Part shown: positions 33,845 through 44,399 of the stretch, one piece after another
How positions within the stretch are numbered: the stretch's first letter is position 1
How the letters are laid out: every line of letters begins with the position of its first letter
Source of the DNA: Vandiemenella viatica
Taxonomy: Eukaryota > Arthropoda > Insecta > Orthoptera > Morabidae
NCBI GenBank assembly: GCA_031002005.1
Contig: CM061919.1
Span: 228,840,739-228,904,738 of the forward strand
Length of the DNA stretch: 64,000 bases
Reading direction: 5' to 3'
Program-made: the position numbers and the translations under genes
Notes under the pieces: model-generated
The model's database searches: none
Seen by the model: the letters and a program-made list of their open reading frames with translations, nothing else
Told to the model about the DNA's origin: nothing

Positions 33845-34095
33845 AACTACCAGATCGAAGAGGGGAGCAAACTGGGATGCTTACCGCGGGCGGCAAATTC
33901 AGGGGAGCGGCAAAATCATATTTAAAGGGGCGGTAACTGGGAAAGTCGTGTAGCGGTGACCTTTTCTTAAACTTCAGAGGGGGCGGCAAAATCCTAGAAT
34001 AGTACTACACTGCCCCGGGCGGCAAATTCATGTTTGAAGGGGCGGCGGTCTCAAATTTTCGCTCCGGCTCGGAAAATTCGTAGATCCGTCACTGC
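33845..34095. repeat. Short repeated GGCGGCAAATTC-type segment
   Basis: The phrase GGCGGCAAA(A)TYC occurs at least three times (about 33889, 33973 and 34019) together with several GGGGCGG words. It looks like an internally repetitive remnant of a mobile element, but I cannot class it. Confidence 0.4.
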
Positions 34096-34149
34096 CAACT
34101 GCAAAGAAATGATTTTCCAGAATACTGCATTTTTGACATGCTTAAAAGT

Positions 34150-34335
34150 TAATCTAATGTATTATTTCTAGAAGGCGATTTTTGTTACTAACCCTTTTTC
34201 TCCCTTCATACGCAACGAAAATTGATAAATGAGGTACCATTTCAAAAATTAAGTTCCTAATTTCAGATAAAAAATTTAAAATAGGACATAGTTTGTTTAT
34301 AATTCGCAGTTTTAGCCAAGTTTTCTATCAAGCGT
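34150..34335 (-). repeat. Fragment of the ~165-bp monomer family
   Basis: The phrases TTTTTCTCCCTTCATACG, AAATTGATAAATGAGGTACC and AATTAAG match the reverse complement of the monomers at 14.5-17.5 kb. One eroded unit remains. Confidence 0.6.
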
Positions 34336-34339
34336 GGAT

Positions 34340-35780
34340 GGCTGCTGTTAGTTGAAAGGAACTCCTATTGACGGCAGCACTTCCTGTTTCTGTGCCTATG
34401 CCTCCATCTTCACGGCTGTTTTTCTGCAGCACAGGACAACAACCGATCGCCGCTCCACCTCGTGGCTTGATCAAATGCTAACATTACAAGGAAAGGCTAA
34501 AAGTTGTGAAAATTTTACACATTTGAGAAAGGATGTACCTAAATGTGGACTCAGACTACAAAAAATGAAACTGAATTGAAGTGGGTATCATATATTGCAG
34601 CATTTCTTTCCCTGGGTGCGACAGTAAGGCATGAATAAATGTCTTTTCCATCTTACTTGATTCAATTGTTCAGTTAATACCCTACATATTTAAATTACTA
34701 GATTTCGCTATTAAATTTTAATGCTTCATCGTATTTTATACGTACGCATAACGCAGAATCAAAAGTCATTTCACATCATTTGCGGATTACCCGCTCTGGC
34801 CCACTGGTTGAAATTAACTGCTAAATACACTAAATGTACGGCCAAGAGAAAGCATGAAAGATACTAGAATACCAAAACTTGCGCATGAATGGGATGTTGG
34901 AGAAAGGGGAAGAGGACGACCCATGTTTACCTGGCTTCACTAATGAGAAGATTTGGTGGAGTATAGGAAAATACACCAGACCGAAATATTTCGAGAAATG
35001 GCGTTTCGTGTTCCGATTATGTTGGAAGAAAATCTCTATAGTGAGGAAAATTTCCTTAAATAATGATGTATAACATTTGCGGAGCATTATTTCGAATGCG
35101 AACCTTATTCATTCGATTCGTAGGAAGGTAATTAGGGACCAATTGAATACTGTTTTAGATCTTATCTCAGAATATGGCGGCTGTAATGAAGGCTGCCGAA
35201 AGTATTATCAACAAAACTGTTCCTCTCTCGCCGGTGAAGCTTTATCGCAGTTTTAAAGCCCGTTTATGCCGAACAGAACCGAATGCGCAGCCCATTTCCT
35301 GCCAGCAAAGCAATTAACACGCAAGCGATGCAAGCAGCCTTTCATATACTGCTAACAGACTGCTGAAAACATTTCGCTTTCGTGTAATAGTTCTATCTCC
35401 AAAATCCGTGTCTGTAGTGCATCTGTTCAATATGGCAAAATATTTGCGTGCGGCTTAAATATAGTTCGAAAAGATTTCACCGTCATCTGTTATTGTACAG
35501 AGGTAGTTTTACGTAAAAAAAAGGACGTTAATTTCTTCTTCTGTGGCAGAAATGTAGCACGAGTCTCTTGCATAATGAGCCCCGCATGATAACTATTCAC
35601 ACTAAACAAATTCTTAAAATTTTGCAGAGCTAACCCGTTAGGTAAAATATATGTCAGTTTCCGAATCCGATAAAGGGATCAAGACCTACACAATGATGAA
35701 GTCGACGCTTTATACTTTATTCCAAGCTGTAGTGATAAATAACGTTATGCGCCTTACCTTGCACTTATTGCTATTCGCAT
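34340..35780. other. No gene seen
   Basis: Short frames at 34352-34579 (plus) and 34830-35087 (minus) show no domain. No repeat matches. Confidence 0.35.
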
Positions 35781-35789
35781 CATGCAGAA

Positions 35790-35915
35790 ATAACGCCAAA
35801 TCGCACTGATCTCCAAGCAATAGATAGAAGTTTTTACTACCCAACACATAACTGCATCATCAGCAAATAATATTAAACGCCTATCAACAATCCTAAAAAT
35901 CATCAATTTCTATTT
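35790..35915 (-). pseudogene. Short LINE reverse transcriptase fragment (FADD box)
   Basis: The minus strand reads RLILFADDAVMCWVVKTS and then YCLEISAIWRYF, matching the FADD-box neighbourhood of the LINE at 4580-5635 (LFADDAVIYREVRTLADCLE). Both flanks are lost. Confidence 0.65.
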
Positions 35916-35919
35916 ATTT

Positions 35920-36095
35920 CGAGCTTTACAGTTCGCCAACGTCGAGGTTATTAGCGCCGAATGAGGGTATGCTAGGGCAAGGAAAGGAAGGAAATGAACC
36001 ACTCCAGTATTCCGCTGATTTTGGAAAACCATGGAAAACAAAAATCTGGATGGGCGGACGGGAGTCAAACCAGCGTCACCCGCGAGGCTCGGTAA
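35920..36095 (-). mobile_element. SINE family 1, diverged copy
   Basis: The 3' end (CGCCAACGTCGAGGTTATTA), part of the body (AACCATGGAAAAC, AATCTGGATG) and part of the head (CGGGAGTCAAACCAGCG) are present with small deletions. Confidence 0.7.
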
Positions 36096-36124
36096 TCATA
36101 GAAACTAAAGAAATAATGATATTA

Positions 36125-36660
36125 CGTGACTAAGAAGCCCGTGCGGAAATTTCACGAGTAATAAAACTATGAATAGCGAGGTTGGTGATTTGCAGTAGGC
36201 TGAAAGAAAAACAGGCTCATTCGTATCAATTTTTTATTTCTCAACCGAAACAGTTTGGAAGTAAAACACTTACAACATCTCAAGAAACAATTATAAATGA
36301 CGAAATGTTTCCTAACAGAAACAAATATATCCGAAAAGCTCCTTAGTCTAGAAAACACACACAGTTTATAAGAATCTGTGCGACATGTGTCGCTATCTAG
36401 CGGTATGCGATCAATGGTTATCTGCGTCAGTGAAGCCTAGCATCTTGACTCCGAACTATCGCATACCGCTGACCTTGACTGTTCATAATTTTCCCATCAA
36501 TGGGGTGAATTTCGAAAAATTCCTTTCTTATTTAATGATGTTACCAAAGCGCAGAACTTAATCTTTAAAATTATTCCTCATTTATCGTTCTTGGTTAAAT
36601 ATCAAGGGAGAAAGGTGGTTAGTTACAAAAAACCTCACTTTTTCGAAATAGTATATACGA
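36125..36660 (+). repeat. ACTAG-type element with eroded ~165-bp monomer
   Basis: The head GACTAAGAAGCCCGTGCGGA, then AATTTCACGAG, matches the head at 14531. A monomer of the same family follows at about 36505-36640 (AAAAATTCCTTTCTTATTTA, then ATCAAGGGAGA). About 250 bp of unrelated or highly diverged DNA lies between. Confidence 0.65.
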
Positions 36661-36723
36661 CACTGGTCTTTCCTCCTCGTCACGGCCTAGATCCCCGAGT
36701 TTTTTCGGTAATTAAGCAGTGGA

Positions 36724-36724
36724 G

Positions 36725-36769
<45 letters not shown>
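36724..36769. repeat. (TG)n microsatellite
   Basis: An almost uninterrupted TG dinucleotide repeat of about 21 units. The frames with alternating Cys-Val or Thr-His translations are artefacts of this repeat. Confidence 0.95.
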
Positions 36770-37350
36770 GGAGAGGATCCGTTAACCCGAGCGCACTTGC
36801 GGGTGTTCGGTGTATCGCGTGCGGGTTAAGCCTCTGGCTCGGGCCAGCTTCCTCAAGACGGCATCGATCAGCCAGCCGGCAGGTCTTGCCCGGCCATAAC
36901 GACCGCACTAACGACCCCGCTCCCGGCACCCCTAAATCACCACCCGCCACCTCCACAGCACAATAAAATACACATCCCATACTATACTCGCCACACTCCA
37001 CAACGAACTGTGTAAGCCGCAACACTGTTCGGTAAGCCTAGACATTTTTCTCGGCCCCATGTATCGATATACACTGCCTGACAAAAAAAGTGAAGAGGAG
37101 TAGGAAACGAAAAGAAACTACACAGACCGAGAGGGTATGTGATGTTATTTCAGTGATTACAAAATCAAGTCAGATTTATAAAGAGCGAGCAGTACGAGAA
37201 CATTAATATGGCGTTGAACTCCCTCTGGCCTGGATTCATGCACTGATTCGGTCAGGAAGGATGTCAAAGATGTTGAAGCCTCTCCTGAGTCCACAATATT
37301 CTAACAAGTCTCTGATACTCTGAATAATCGCACTGAAACGGAGTTGACGT
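36770..37350. other. No gene seen; GC-rich at left
   Basis: About 36770-36960 is GC-rich, then AT-rich sequence follows. The antisense frames through the microsatellite are not genes. Confidence 0.35.
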
Positions 37351-37354
37351 CGGA

Positions 37355-37830
37355 CTTTTTTTTTACGCCGATGTCGTTAGAGTCGGGGAGGGACTGGAAG
37401 CAAGGATCAGGAAGGAATTCGTCCATGTCCTTTTGAAGAAAGAATCCCAGCATTCACCTGAAGTGATTTGGCGAAACCTCGGAACGCCCAAATCTGGATG
37501 CTAGGACGGGGATTCAAACCTGCGGACCGAGCGTGGTGGGTGAACGGTTAACGTTCTGGCCTCGCATTAGGGAGGACGCGAGTTCGAATCCCCGTCCGGG
37601 CATCCAGATTTGGGTTTTCCATGGTTTCCCCAAATCACTCCAGGTGAATGCCGGGATACTTCCTTCAAAAAGGCCATGGCCGAATTCCTTCCCGTTCCTT
37701 GTCCCCCAGTCCCATCCCGCCTCTGATGACCTTAGCCGTCGTCGAGGCGTAAAACAGTTTTTTAAAAATCAAACCTGCGTTGTCCCGAATGTGAGGCCAG
37801 AGAGTTCACGTCAGGTCTGGTCATGCGAGG
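37355..37830 (-). mobile_element. SINE family 1, older copy split by a nested SINE
   Basis: The body on the left (ACGCCGATGTCGTTAGAGTC to GGGATTCAAACCTGCG) continues on the right of the nested element as TCAAACCTGCGTTGTCCCGAA then TGTGAGGCCAGAGAGTTC. The break lies exactly in the B box. Confidence 0.85.
37514..37779 (+). mobile_element. SINE family 1, near-consensus, nested in an older SINE
   Basis: The element (37525-37768) is in opposite orientation to its host. It has the head GAGCGTGGTGGGTGAACGG, B box GTTCGAATCCC, a full body, the GTCGAGGCGTAAAAC end and an A-rich tail. The 11-bp repeat TCAAACCTGCG flanks it on both sides (37514-37524 and 37769-37779). It is the best sequence in the window from which to define the family. 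Confidence 0.95.
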
Positions 37831-37839
37831 TTGTGCGGC

Positions 37840-38220
37840 ATTGACTGTTGTATCTTTGCTATTTCAATTTGGTTTTCGATATGGAATTAGTAACAAGATG
37901 GAAAGGATACTTGGAAAATTTTGCGTGGAAGGTGCAAGTCATGAAATGCAAAGACATTGCTGAAGGCAAAACAAAATGTGAAGAATATACAGTAATAACT
38001 CGACAATATACCCCAAACCATGGGGTAGGGAAAAAAAAGTAGTTGTTACTCTTCTTTATTTCAATAAAACCGGTATACAACATAAACGTGCATGATTTTA
38101 AATACGATATTCGATTCTGGATCAATGGAAGAAACACCTGTACATTTGAAGACTGAAACTGGATAGCTGGAGACAGGAAGACAACACTAGAGCTCCGCCT
38201 CAGTGCCGCCAATTTATAAT
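37840..38220. other. No gene recognised
   Basis: Opposed frames at 37848-38042 (plus) and 37859-38212 (minus) overlap fully. Neither has a recognisable domain, and both can be chance. Confidence 0.35.
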
Positions 38221-38224
38221 TTTT

Positions 38225-39260
38225 ATGGTTAAATTTATCATATTTTCAAGTGATTTAGCATGAAAAAATTCAGTTTAGCATATAGCATATTTTTTTAGCA
38301 TTTTTTCTTGATAAGGAAACAATTTTTTTGAAGTGATAAAATTTTAGCATTGTTCAGTTATTTATTAGAATAATCCATCAGGACGAATCATTGTAAACTT
38401 TACATTTACTGTTTTATACATTATACAGTTGCAAAGCAAAAATCTCCATAAAGGGATTTAATAAAGAATTTTTTAACATACTTAAATAATTCAGTTGTTA
38501 TAAAACATTAAACATGTATTGTTAATTGTTATTTTTAACTGAAATATATATTTAAGTTTTGTTTCAGATAATTTTCAAAACAAAATTGACATATCACGAT
38601 ATGTGTCTTACAGATGCAAGCTAATTAATATTTTCTGCTCCTTTCATTGCGTGATACATAGACAAGTTCGGTTTTTCTGATAGGGTTAAATTCTGGTAGA
38701 CTTGCTGCTCGGTAGTGTTAGTTATTGTAAAGTTACCTTAAGGAAGGTTTTTTTTTTTGTTAAGTATGTTTGGGGGTACTGTAGTAAAGCCTTTGGTACG
38801 ATTTGATTGGAATCTTAGTGGTAGTCTTGTGATTGGTAGAGAGTAAAAGTGGTAGACATATTTGTGGTAGATATTGAGTTTTGTGGAGATCCCCGTGGTA
38901 GAGATATTTTTGGTAGAGTTTTCATGTTGCTGGGTTCGTGAATGGTAGAGATGTTACCAAGTAGAAATAACATTTTGTAGAATGGTTTATTGGTATAATT
39001 ATTTTTTGGAAGAATTTCATTTTGAAAAAAGTGTTGAGTGGTAGTTGTATTCATGGTAGACCTACTAAAAGTAAAGTTTATTTTTGTGTAGATAATTTTC
39101 TGGAAGGCAAGTTAATGTACCCTTCAATTTTGTTGGCATTTTTATAGACATTTTCTGAAAACTTTAGCATATTTCTGGCATTTTCTAAACGTAAATTTGG
39201 TATAAAATATTTTTTTGGAGTTTTCAGCACTGCTCCGCTTCCCTTCAGGTTTGGTATCTC
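38225..39260. repeat. AT-rich region with scattered TTAGCAT and TGGTAGA motifs
   Basis: TTAGCAT-like words cluster at 38255-38350 and near 39165. From about 38815 to 39062 the word TGGTAG occurs about nine times, usually as TGGTAGA, at irregular spacing on the plus strand. No long frame accompanies them. This is either a degenerate short tandem repeat or an unknown element. Confidence 0.4.
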
Positions 39261-39935
39261 GACATCTACCAACAGAGATAAGCAAAGGCTGCTAGCAATA
39301 AAACTGACACCAGAGAGAAACGTTTAGGTCACTCAATAAGAAGAATTCCCCTTCAATGTAGTCGCATAGAAACCTGTGATTGTGGTGGGCGGAAACAAGA
39401 AGCAAGATGGGCGGAAACAAGAAGCAAGAACGCAGCCACACAAGGTGTGGGACAGCTCTGCCACTGCGACTGTGTTGTTCTGTGTTGGGGGGAGGCGAGG
39501 CGAGATAAGAGTAGAGACAACGAGCGGCGTGCCCCGCTCAATAACAGATTGCGTTATCTGTCTAACGGCCTGTCTGGAATGTGTTTAGTAGCGCTACAAA
39601 CTGGCTGCCACAGCACTAACTTGGCAGAGAGTGCTGACAGTGGCTTCTAACATTAGTGTCTGGGGCAACTGTCGTCAAATATAATGGAGCGCACTACACT
39701 GCCCAACTTTCTTCGGCGGGCTCTCTGCCGATAGGTGTCGCTATGAATGAATGTAGCTGCCTATACATACGTTCTAGTTTAACAATTATAATTGCAAACA
39801 AACCATTGAAAAAATGTTGTATTTCGTTTTTTATATATTTGTTGTTTTGTGTTTTTGTTGTGTTTTTCTGTTTGTGTTTTGTGTTTTTCTGTTTTTTTGT
39901 TTTTTGATTGTGTTTTTGATTTTTGTTTATATATA
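39261..39935. other. No gene recognised; T/G-rich microsatellite-like end
   Basis: About 39380-39440 contains a tandem duplication of an ~23-bp unit (GGGCGGAAACAAGAAGCAAG). About 39815-39925 is built from TTTTGTGTTTTTCTG-like words, which explains the hydrophobic frames there. Confidence 0.45.
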
Positions 39936-39936
39936 T

Positions 39937-41195
39937 ACTAGCTCGTACCCGCGACTTCGTACGCGTGGATTAAGAAATTTTTTGCCAGAAATAAATATAG
40001 AAAGTTGTTGGTGTAACGTTCCCACCCCTCCTGCTAATTAATTTCCGGCTAATTTATTAATGTTTTAAGTATCGGACCTCTTAACCAAAGATTGACTGCA
40101 TTCACTCCATCATTTAATCCAGGTAAATGAGGTGGAACAATTACAAAGAAAGAAATAAAATTTAGTTAGATGCACCACACTGATTTGAGTTATATTCTGA
40201 TAAATTGTACACACTTTAGGTTTCTGTTCAAACACAAATATTTAATCCACTAATCAACGTCTTGATAAGATAATTACAACTTCATATACTTAATTTACTT
40301 TATAAAACTGTGAGCGAGAGTGATGTATGGCAGAAACACAGAGAGAGAGAAACAGAACATAATATGGGCTTACATCATGATCCCTCGTGGAGCGACATCA
40401 CGAGCTACCACCGCGTAGCACTGGAAAAAAAACTGGTCAAGACAGAGAGTATGGTTCCATTGTGAGGGCTTATATAACACCCACCTAACGAGGTTCAGGT
40501 GTGCTGATCCTCTACGGGAGGGGAGTACTACCAACATTGGATCCTTACTTTCCCATTTGGCGAGAGGACCATCTCTGCCAAATGGGAGGGAACACAGAGT
40601 TCCACCGATACTCCCCCACCCGACAGGTAACTTTTGTGCTTGTAGGGTGGCTACAATAGTATCCTATCCCCGCCAAACTCTGGGCGGAAGCAAGGTGTCC
40701 GAACTTCTCCCACATGGCTTAGCCGCCATGACAGTATCTATAGCCACTTGAAAATCTTAGAATTATAAAAAAAAATCTTTCCGCTTCACTCTCGCTACCT
40801 AATTGAAATTACTTAATCCTAAACTTATTCTAATTAAATACTACTTCTTAAAGTTCCTAATTATGTTTTCAAATGTCTTGTGACATCACATTGGTAACGA
40901 AGGATTGGTCCCAAACAATATCGAGTCGGAATAATATGACAGGAAAGCTATCACTATATCATTCTACCGTCGAACCTGTCTCTTGAAGAGAATCAATTTT
41001 CAACATATTTCTGTCACCATTCGATAAGGTCTCAAAATTTCGTGACTACAACTGTTAATCATACTGGAAAACAACTGTCCTGTGCCCTACATACAGATTT
41101 TCTTATCAAATTCCATCAATATCAATATAGCCATTTAGTCGTCAAAACGTAACAAAAAGACAGACTTACTTCCGTATTTATAATAATATTACTGC
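39937..41195 (+). mobile_element. ACTAG...CCCGCGACTTCG element, copy 1 (interrupted)
   Basis: The left end ACTAGCTCGTACCCGCGACT and the right end TTCCGTATTTATAATAATAT are those of a repeat class widespread in arthropod genomes. Interior phrases (ATATGACAGGAAAGCTATCA, CATTCTACCGTCGAACCTGT) match the copy at 47763-48475. It is about 540 bp longer than that copy because a different sequence appears inserted at about 40060-40890. I do not assign it to a transposon class. Confidence 0.65.
40060..40890 (-). mobile_element. Candidate solo LTR inserted in the ACTAG element
   Basis: On the minus strand a GTTATATAAGCCC promoter-like word (near 40470) is followed some 400 bp later by AATAAA (reverse complement near 40047-40052). 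The segment is absent from the related copy at 47763-48475. Boundaries and target duplication were not established. The frame at 40557-40751 has no domain. Confidence 0.3.
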
Positions 41196-41389
41196 GGTTC
41201 ACACACACACACTGACTGCGAACAACACCTGAGGGATGATTATAACGTAAAAAAGTGTACACCTACAGCATTGCGAGACTACCTACGATTTGCCTCGCAT
41301 TGCACCCCTAACTTTCTAATATCTACAGTTTAACATTCAATCCGTATAACCTACGGCCCAGGCGTGATTCTTACTATCAAAAACAATTT

Positions 41390-41482
41390 TTAAAAATTGT
41401 AGCCTCCACGGAGGTTTGAACCGGAGACCACGACATTTGTAAGCAAACGCTTTAACCACTGAGCTGCCTGACAGCTACACGG
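41390..41482 (-). mobile_element. tRNA-like SINE head
   Basis: Minus-strand CAGCTCAGTGGTTAAAGCG (A-box-like) and CCGGTTCAAACCTCC (B-box-like) are spaced as in a tRNA. The acceptor stem does not pair, so it is more likely a retroposon head than a tRNA gene. Confidence 0.5.
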
Positions 41483-41539
41483 AAAAACATTACAGAGAGA
41501 TCCATATCCAACGCGTCTGTCAATCGCCGTCCAGTAGTG

Positions 41540-41780
41540 TTTCGAAATTATGAGACAACATGTGTTATTTATACAGATAATTTTTCAACCAAATGTAGAC
41601 AGTATTTTTCTCCTTGTTTCAAAGGATAAGTGTGCAAAGTTTCATGGAGATCGGATGAAAACTGTGGATTTGAATGAAGAACAAACAAACAAACAAACAA
41701 ACAAACAAACATACAAACAAACAAACAAACATACATACATACATACATACATCCATATTTATATATATATAGATATACAC
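41540..41780 (+). repeat. Element 3' end with (CAAA)n and (CATA)n microsatellite tail
   Basis: AAAGTTTCATGGAGATCGGA followed by ACAAACAAAC and CATACATACATA repeats (about 41683-41752) is the typical 3' terminus of a widespread insect repeat. The translated frames on both strands are periodic artefacts. Confidence 0.65.
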
Positions 41781-41837
41781 ACGAAGGCGATTGGACTCTG
41801 AAATTCACGTAAGGGGAGCATTCAGTTTTTACACGCT

Positions 41838-42415
41838 ATGGCGGAGGTTCCCAACGGGTACGGTACCGTCCATTAATGGGCGTTGAAAAGATCGCAGGGG
41901 GCGTTTCTGGTCCAAGGCAAATTTAGGGGGCGTTGAGCACCAACCGCCGTTCCCCTTCTTTCGAGTATTATATCAGGATTTATGCGCTCCATCAAAGAAG
42001 TTTGTAATTGCATTCCCACGATAAAAAGGGGATTTAGTGTAGTCAGCAATTTTTTTAGCTAAGAAAAGGGTAAGATTGTCAACAGTGGACTGTGGCGATT
42101 TAAGATTGCAGGTAATAAATAAAGGCACCTAATATTGAAAAATTGCTCCGAGCTCAGCCCTCTAATTTTTCCTCATATGTATTTGTTAATCAAACTGAAC
42201 ACCACGCCAATTTTGTTCATATATTTTAATAAAGTAATTTTAGAATTTTCTCCTTGTTTTTTTTTCCTTCTAAATTTGATCTACATTTCACTTAAGTGGA
42301 GCATCATCAAATCACCGTTTCAAAAGTGTGTTTCCGAAAAGGGGCACTGAGTATTTTTTTTTTTCATAAAAAGGAACGGTAGGCCAAAAATTTTTCGGAA
42401 CCTATGCTCTAAGAC
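41838..42415 (+). pseudogene. hAT transposase C-terminal remnant (ZBED-like), copy 2
   Basis: It begins GGCGGAGGTTCCCAACGGG and ends with the inverse of AGCATAGGTTCC. Around 42005-42170 it encodes, with stops, CIPTIKRGFSVVSNF followed by the leucine-rich stretch seen in copy 1 at 27915. GGTTCC-type ends and the RGFSVV block support the hAT superfamily. Confidence 0.6.
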
Positions 42416-42439
42416 GTGTGAATCATTATCATATTATTT

Positions 42440-43162
42440 CTATAAAGATTTTTTTGTCACAAGCCACAATCTCCCTTGATAACTAACCGAAAACTGTGAA
42501 TGCAGTGTAATTTTAAAGCTTATGGTCTTCACTTTGATCAAATCATATTTTAAGAAAGGAATTTTCCGAATTCGACCCTTAAAGGGCAAAAGTATAAATA
42601 TTTCTAAACGCGTTTTTGTGTCACTAGCCATTTATCTCCCTTGATATTTAACCGATACAGATAAATGAGGAATCATTTTAAAGATCAAGGTCTCCGCGTG
42701 GTCACATCATATTTTAAGAAAGCAATTTTTTGGAATTCGACCCTTAAAGGGCAAAATTTTCATTATTTCCGTACCTTACTTTTTTACCATGACCCATTTA
42801 TCTCCCTTCTTATCCAACCGAAATAGATGAATGAGCTGTCGCATTAAAGATTAAGGTCTCTGCTTTTGTCACATTCCATAAGAACGAATTGTTTTTGGAA
42901 TTTGAACCTTAAATGAGAAAAGTAATAACTGTGAAAGCCGCGCGCACGAGACAGTTCACAGCCTAGCCGCAAGATAGCAGTAGTACATATCACAGAGATA
43001 TTAAAAAACAGCTTCACAGGCGTCAACTTTTGTTGTGTACCTATTACACTAAGCAAATAAACATTTGAAACAACTGAGGCGGTACTTCTTTCTTCCTATT
43101 ACAAACCCCCAACCTTACTATACATTGTATTCGCGAAATTTTCGCACTGTTCATCTAGTCTA
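42440..43162 (-). repeat. ACTAG-headed element with ~165-bp monomers, copy 3
   Basis: On the minus strand the head GACTAGATGAACAGTGCGAA then AATTTCGCGAATAC (about 43162-43125) is followed by about 200 bp of leader, then about three monomers with GAAAGCAATTTTTTGGAATT, CGACCCTTAAAGGGC and ATTTATCTCCCTT (as read on plus). The leader also matches 8160-8180, linking that fragment to this class. Confidence 0.75.
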
Positions 43163-43330
43163 TGTATACGATTATTCTCAAGGTTAATCACGTATAGTTA
43201 GTTGCACTGAGAAGTGGAGGTAGAATCTCTGGTTCTGAACGCGAGCAAAGTTATTGGACGTTTGCATTTGAATCTAATAACTTAAATGAGAAAAATGAGG
43301 ATGATTCCAACGGTCCCGGGTACTGTAGAT

Positions 43331-43818
43331 TAGCGGTTCCCAATTATTTTTTGCCAAGGAACCCTAAATGATCATAGGTTTTTTTGGGGGATCCCCATTT
43401 TTACAGTAACAAAAGTTACTGACTTGAAAAGAAAGAATAAATTATAAGTGAAAAATAATTATTAATAGTATTATAAAACATTTATCGTACAAGATAATAC
43501 AACGTAACTATTTAGTGTGACGAATTAATTTTTTTCACACATTTACTTATAATAGCACTAGAATTAGGCTTAATGTCTGACAATTGAACGCGTCGATATG
43601 GAGTTGCATCCAGTTTCTGTTCTTGTTTGTGGTGTAAGCGTAAGCTCAAAAACCAATCTCGCATTGGTAAGTCGTCACAAACAAAAGCAGAACCATGATA
43701 GCCTTCTCACGGCGCAGTTATGACTCTTTCCAATGAACATTTTAATTAATTCTCGGACGGAATGCTGAATCCCTGTGACCTATCCACAGAACCCGAGGGT
43801 TCTCAGGAACCACCGCTG
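43331..43818. mobile_element. hAT-like non-autonomous element (AGCGGTTCCCAA ends)
   Basis: The left end TAGCGGTTCCCAATT and the right end (reverse complement CAGCGGTGGTTCCTGAGAA) are imperfect inverted repeats of the CAGYGGTTCYCAA type seen in hAT elements. A clear 8-bp duplication was not found. The interior is non-coding. Confidence 0.5.
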
Positions 43819-44395
43819 TAGAGTACTAATAATTTAATTAATATTATAAAAGATAATATGTAGGGAATATGATGACACGGGAATGACAGAGCTATTATTT
43901 TGTGTGCGTCAAATTCAATATATTTAGCATGCGTTAGTCTACTTTGTACACTGGTGATGTGTTGTTTGGATAAAATATATTATTCTTTTAATTTGAGAAC
44001 GTGAATTGGTTCGAATTATTCTCTGTAATTGAAAGTTTAATGGAACCCTTTTCGTAGCCAGACAGGCTAACCCTAAAATCTCTTCCAAAATTTATTTGAG
44101 GAAAGAAGGGGAGACGAGGTTTAATACCCACGTAAAGATGACTGTCTTTACATTTACGGCAGCCATGATCACATTTTCTTTTAATACTGTCGACTGACAT
44201 ATCTTTCACAAAGATCAGGTAACATACCCGTTCACAGTAACGATCTGCAGTCAATTTGGCCCACGAAACCGTTGCGTGACCAACTTTTTTCTCCAGGCAC
44301 TTAAATGAAATAGCGAGAAAGGGTAGTTTATAGCACCCAATGGGTGGTAGCACAGACTGTCTAACCATGCAGTAACTTTGACGATTTTTTTTATC
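43819..44395. other. No gene recognised
   Basis: A minus-strand frame at 43988-44443 (151 codons) is the longest here. Its start lies in the poly(T) tail of the adjoining LINE and I recognise no domain. Two CxxC-like pairs (CDHGCRKC) near its middle are noted, but this is not evidence of a gene on its own. Confidence 0.35.
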
Positions 44396-44399
44396 TTTT

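Noticed and set aside
36591..37025. Cys-Val and Thr-His repeat proteins
   Set aside because: They come from the (TG)n microsatellite read in two frames.
41390..41482. Functional tRNA gene
   Set aside because: A- and B-box-like words are present, but acceptor and T stems do not form convincingly.
41550..41808. NKQT-rich and CLFV-rich frames
   Set aside because: Periodic translations of the (CAAA)n/(CATA)n tail of a repeat element.
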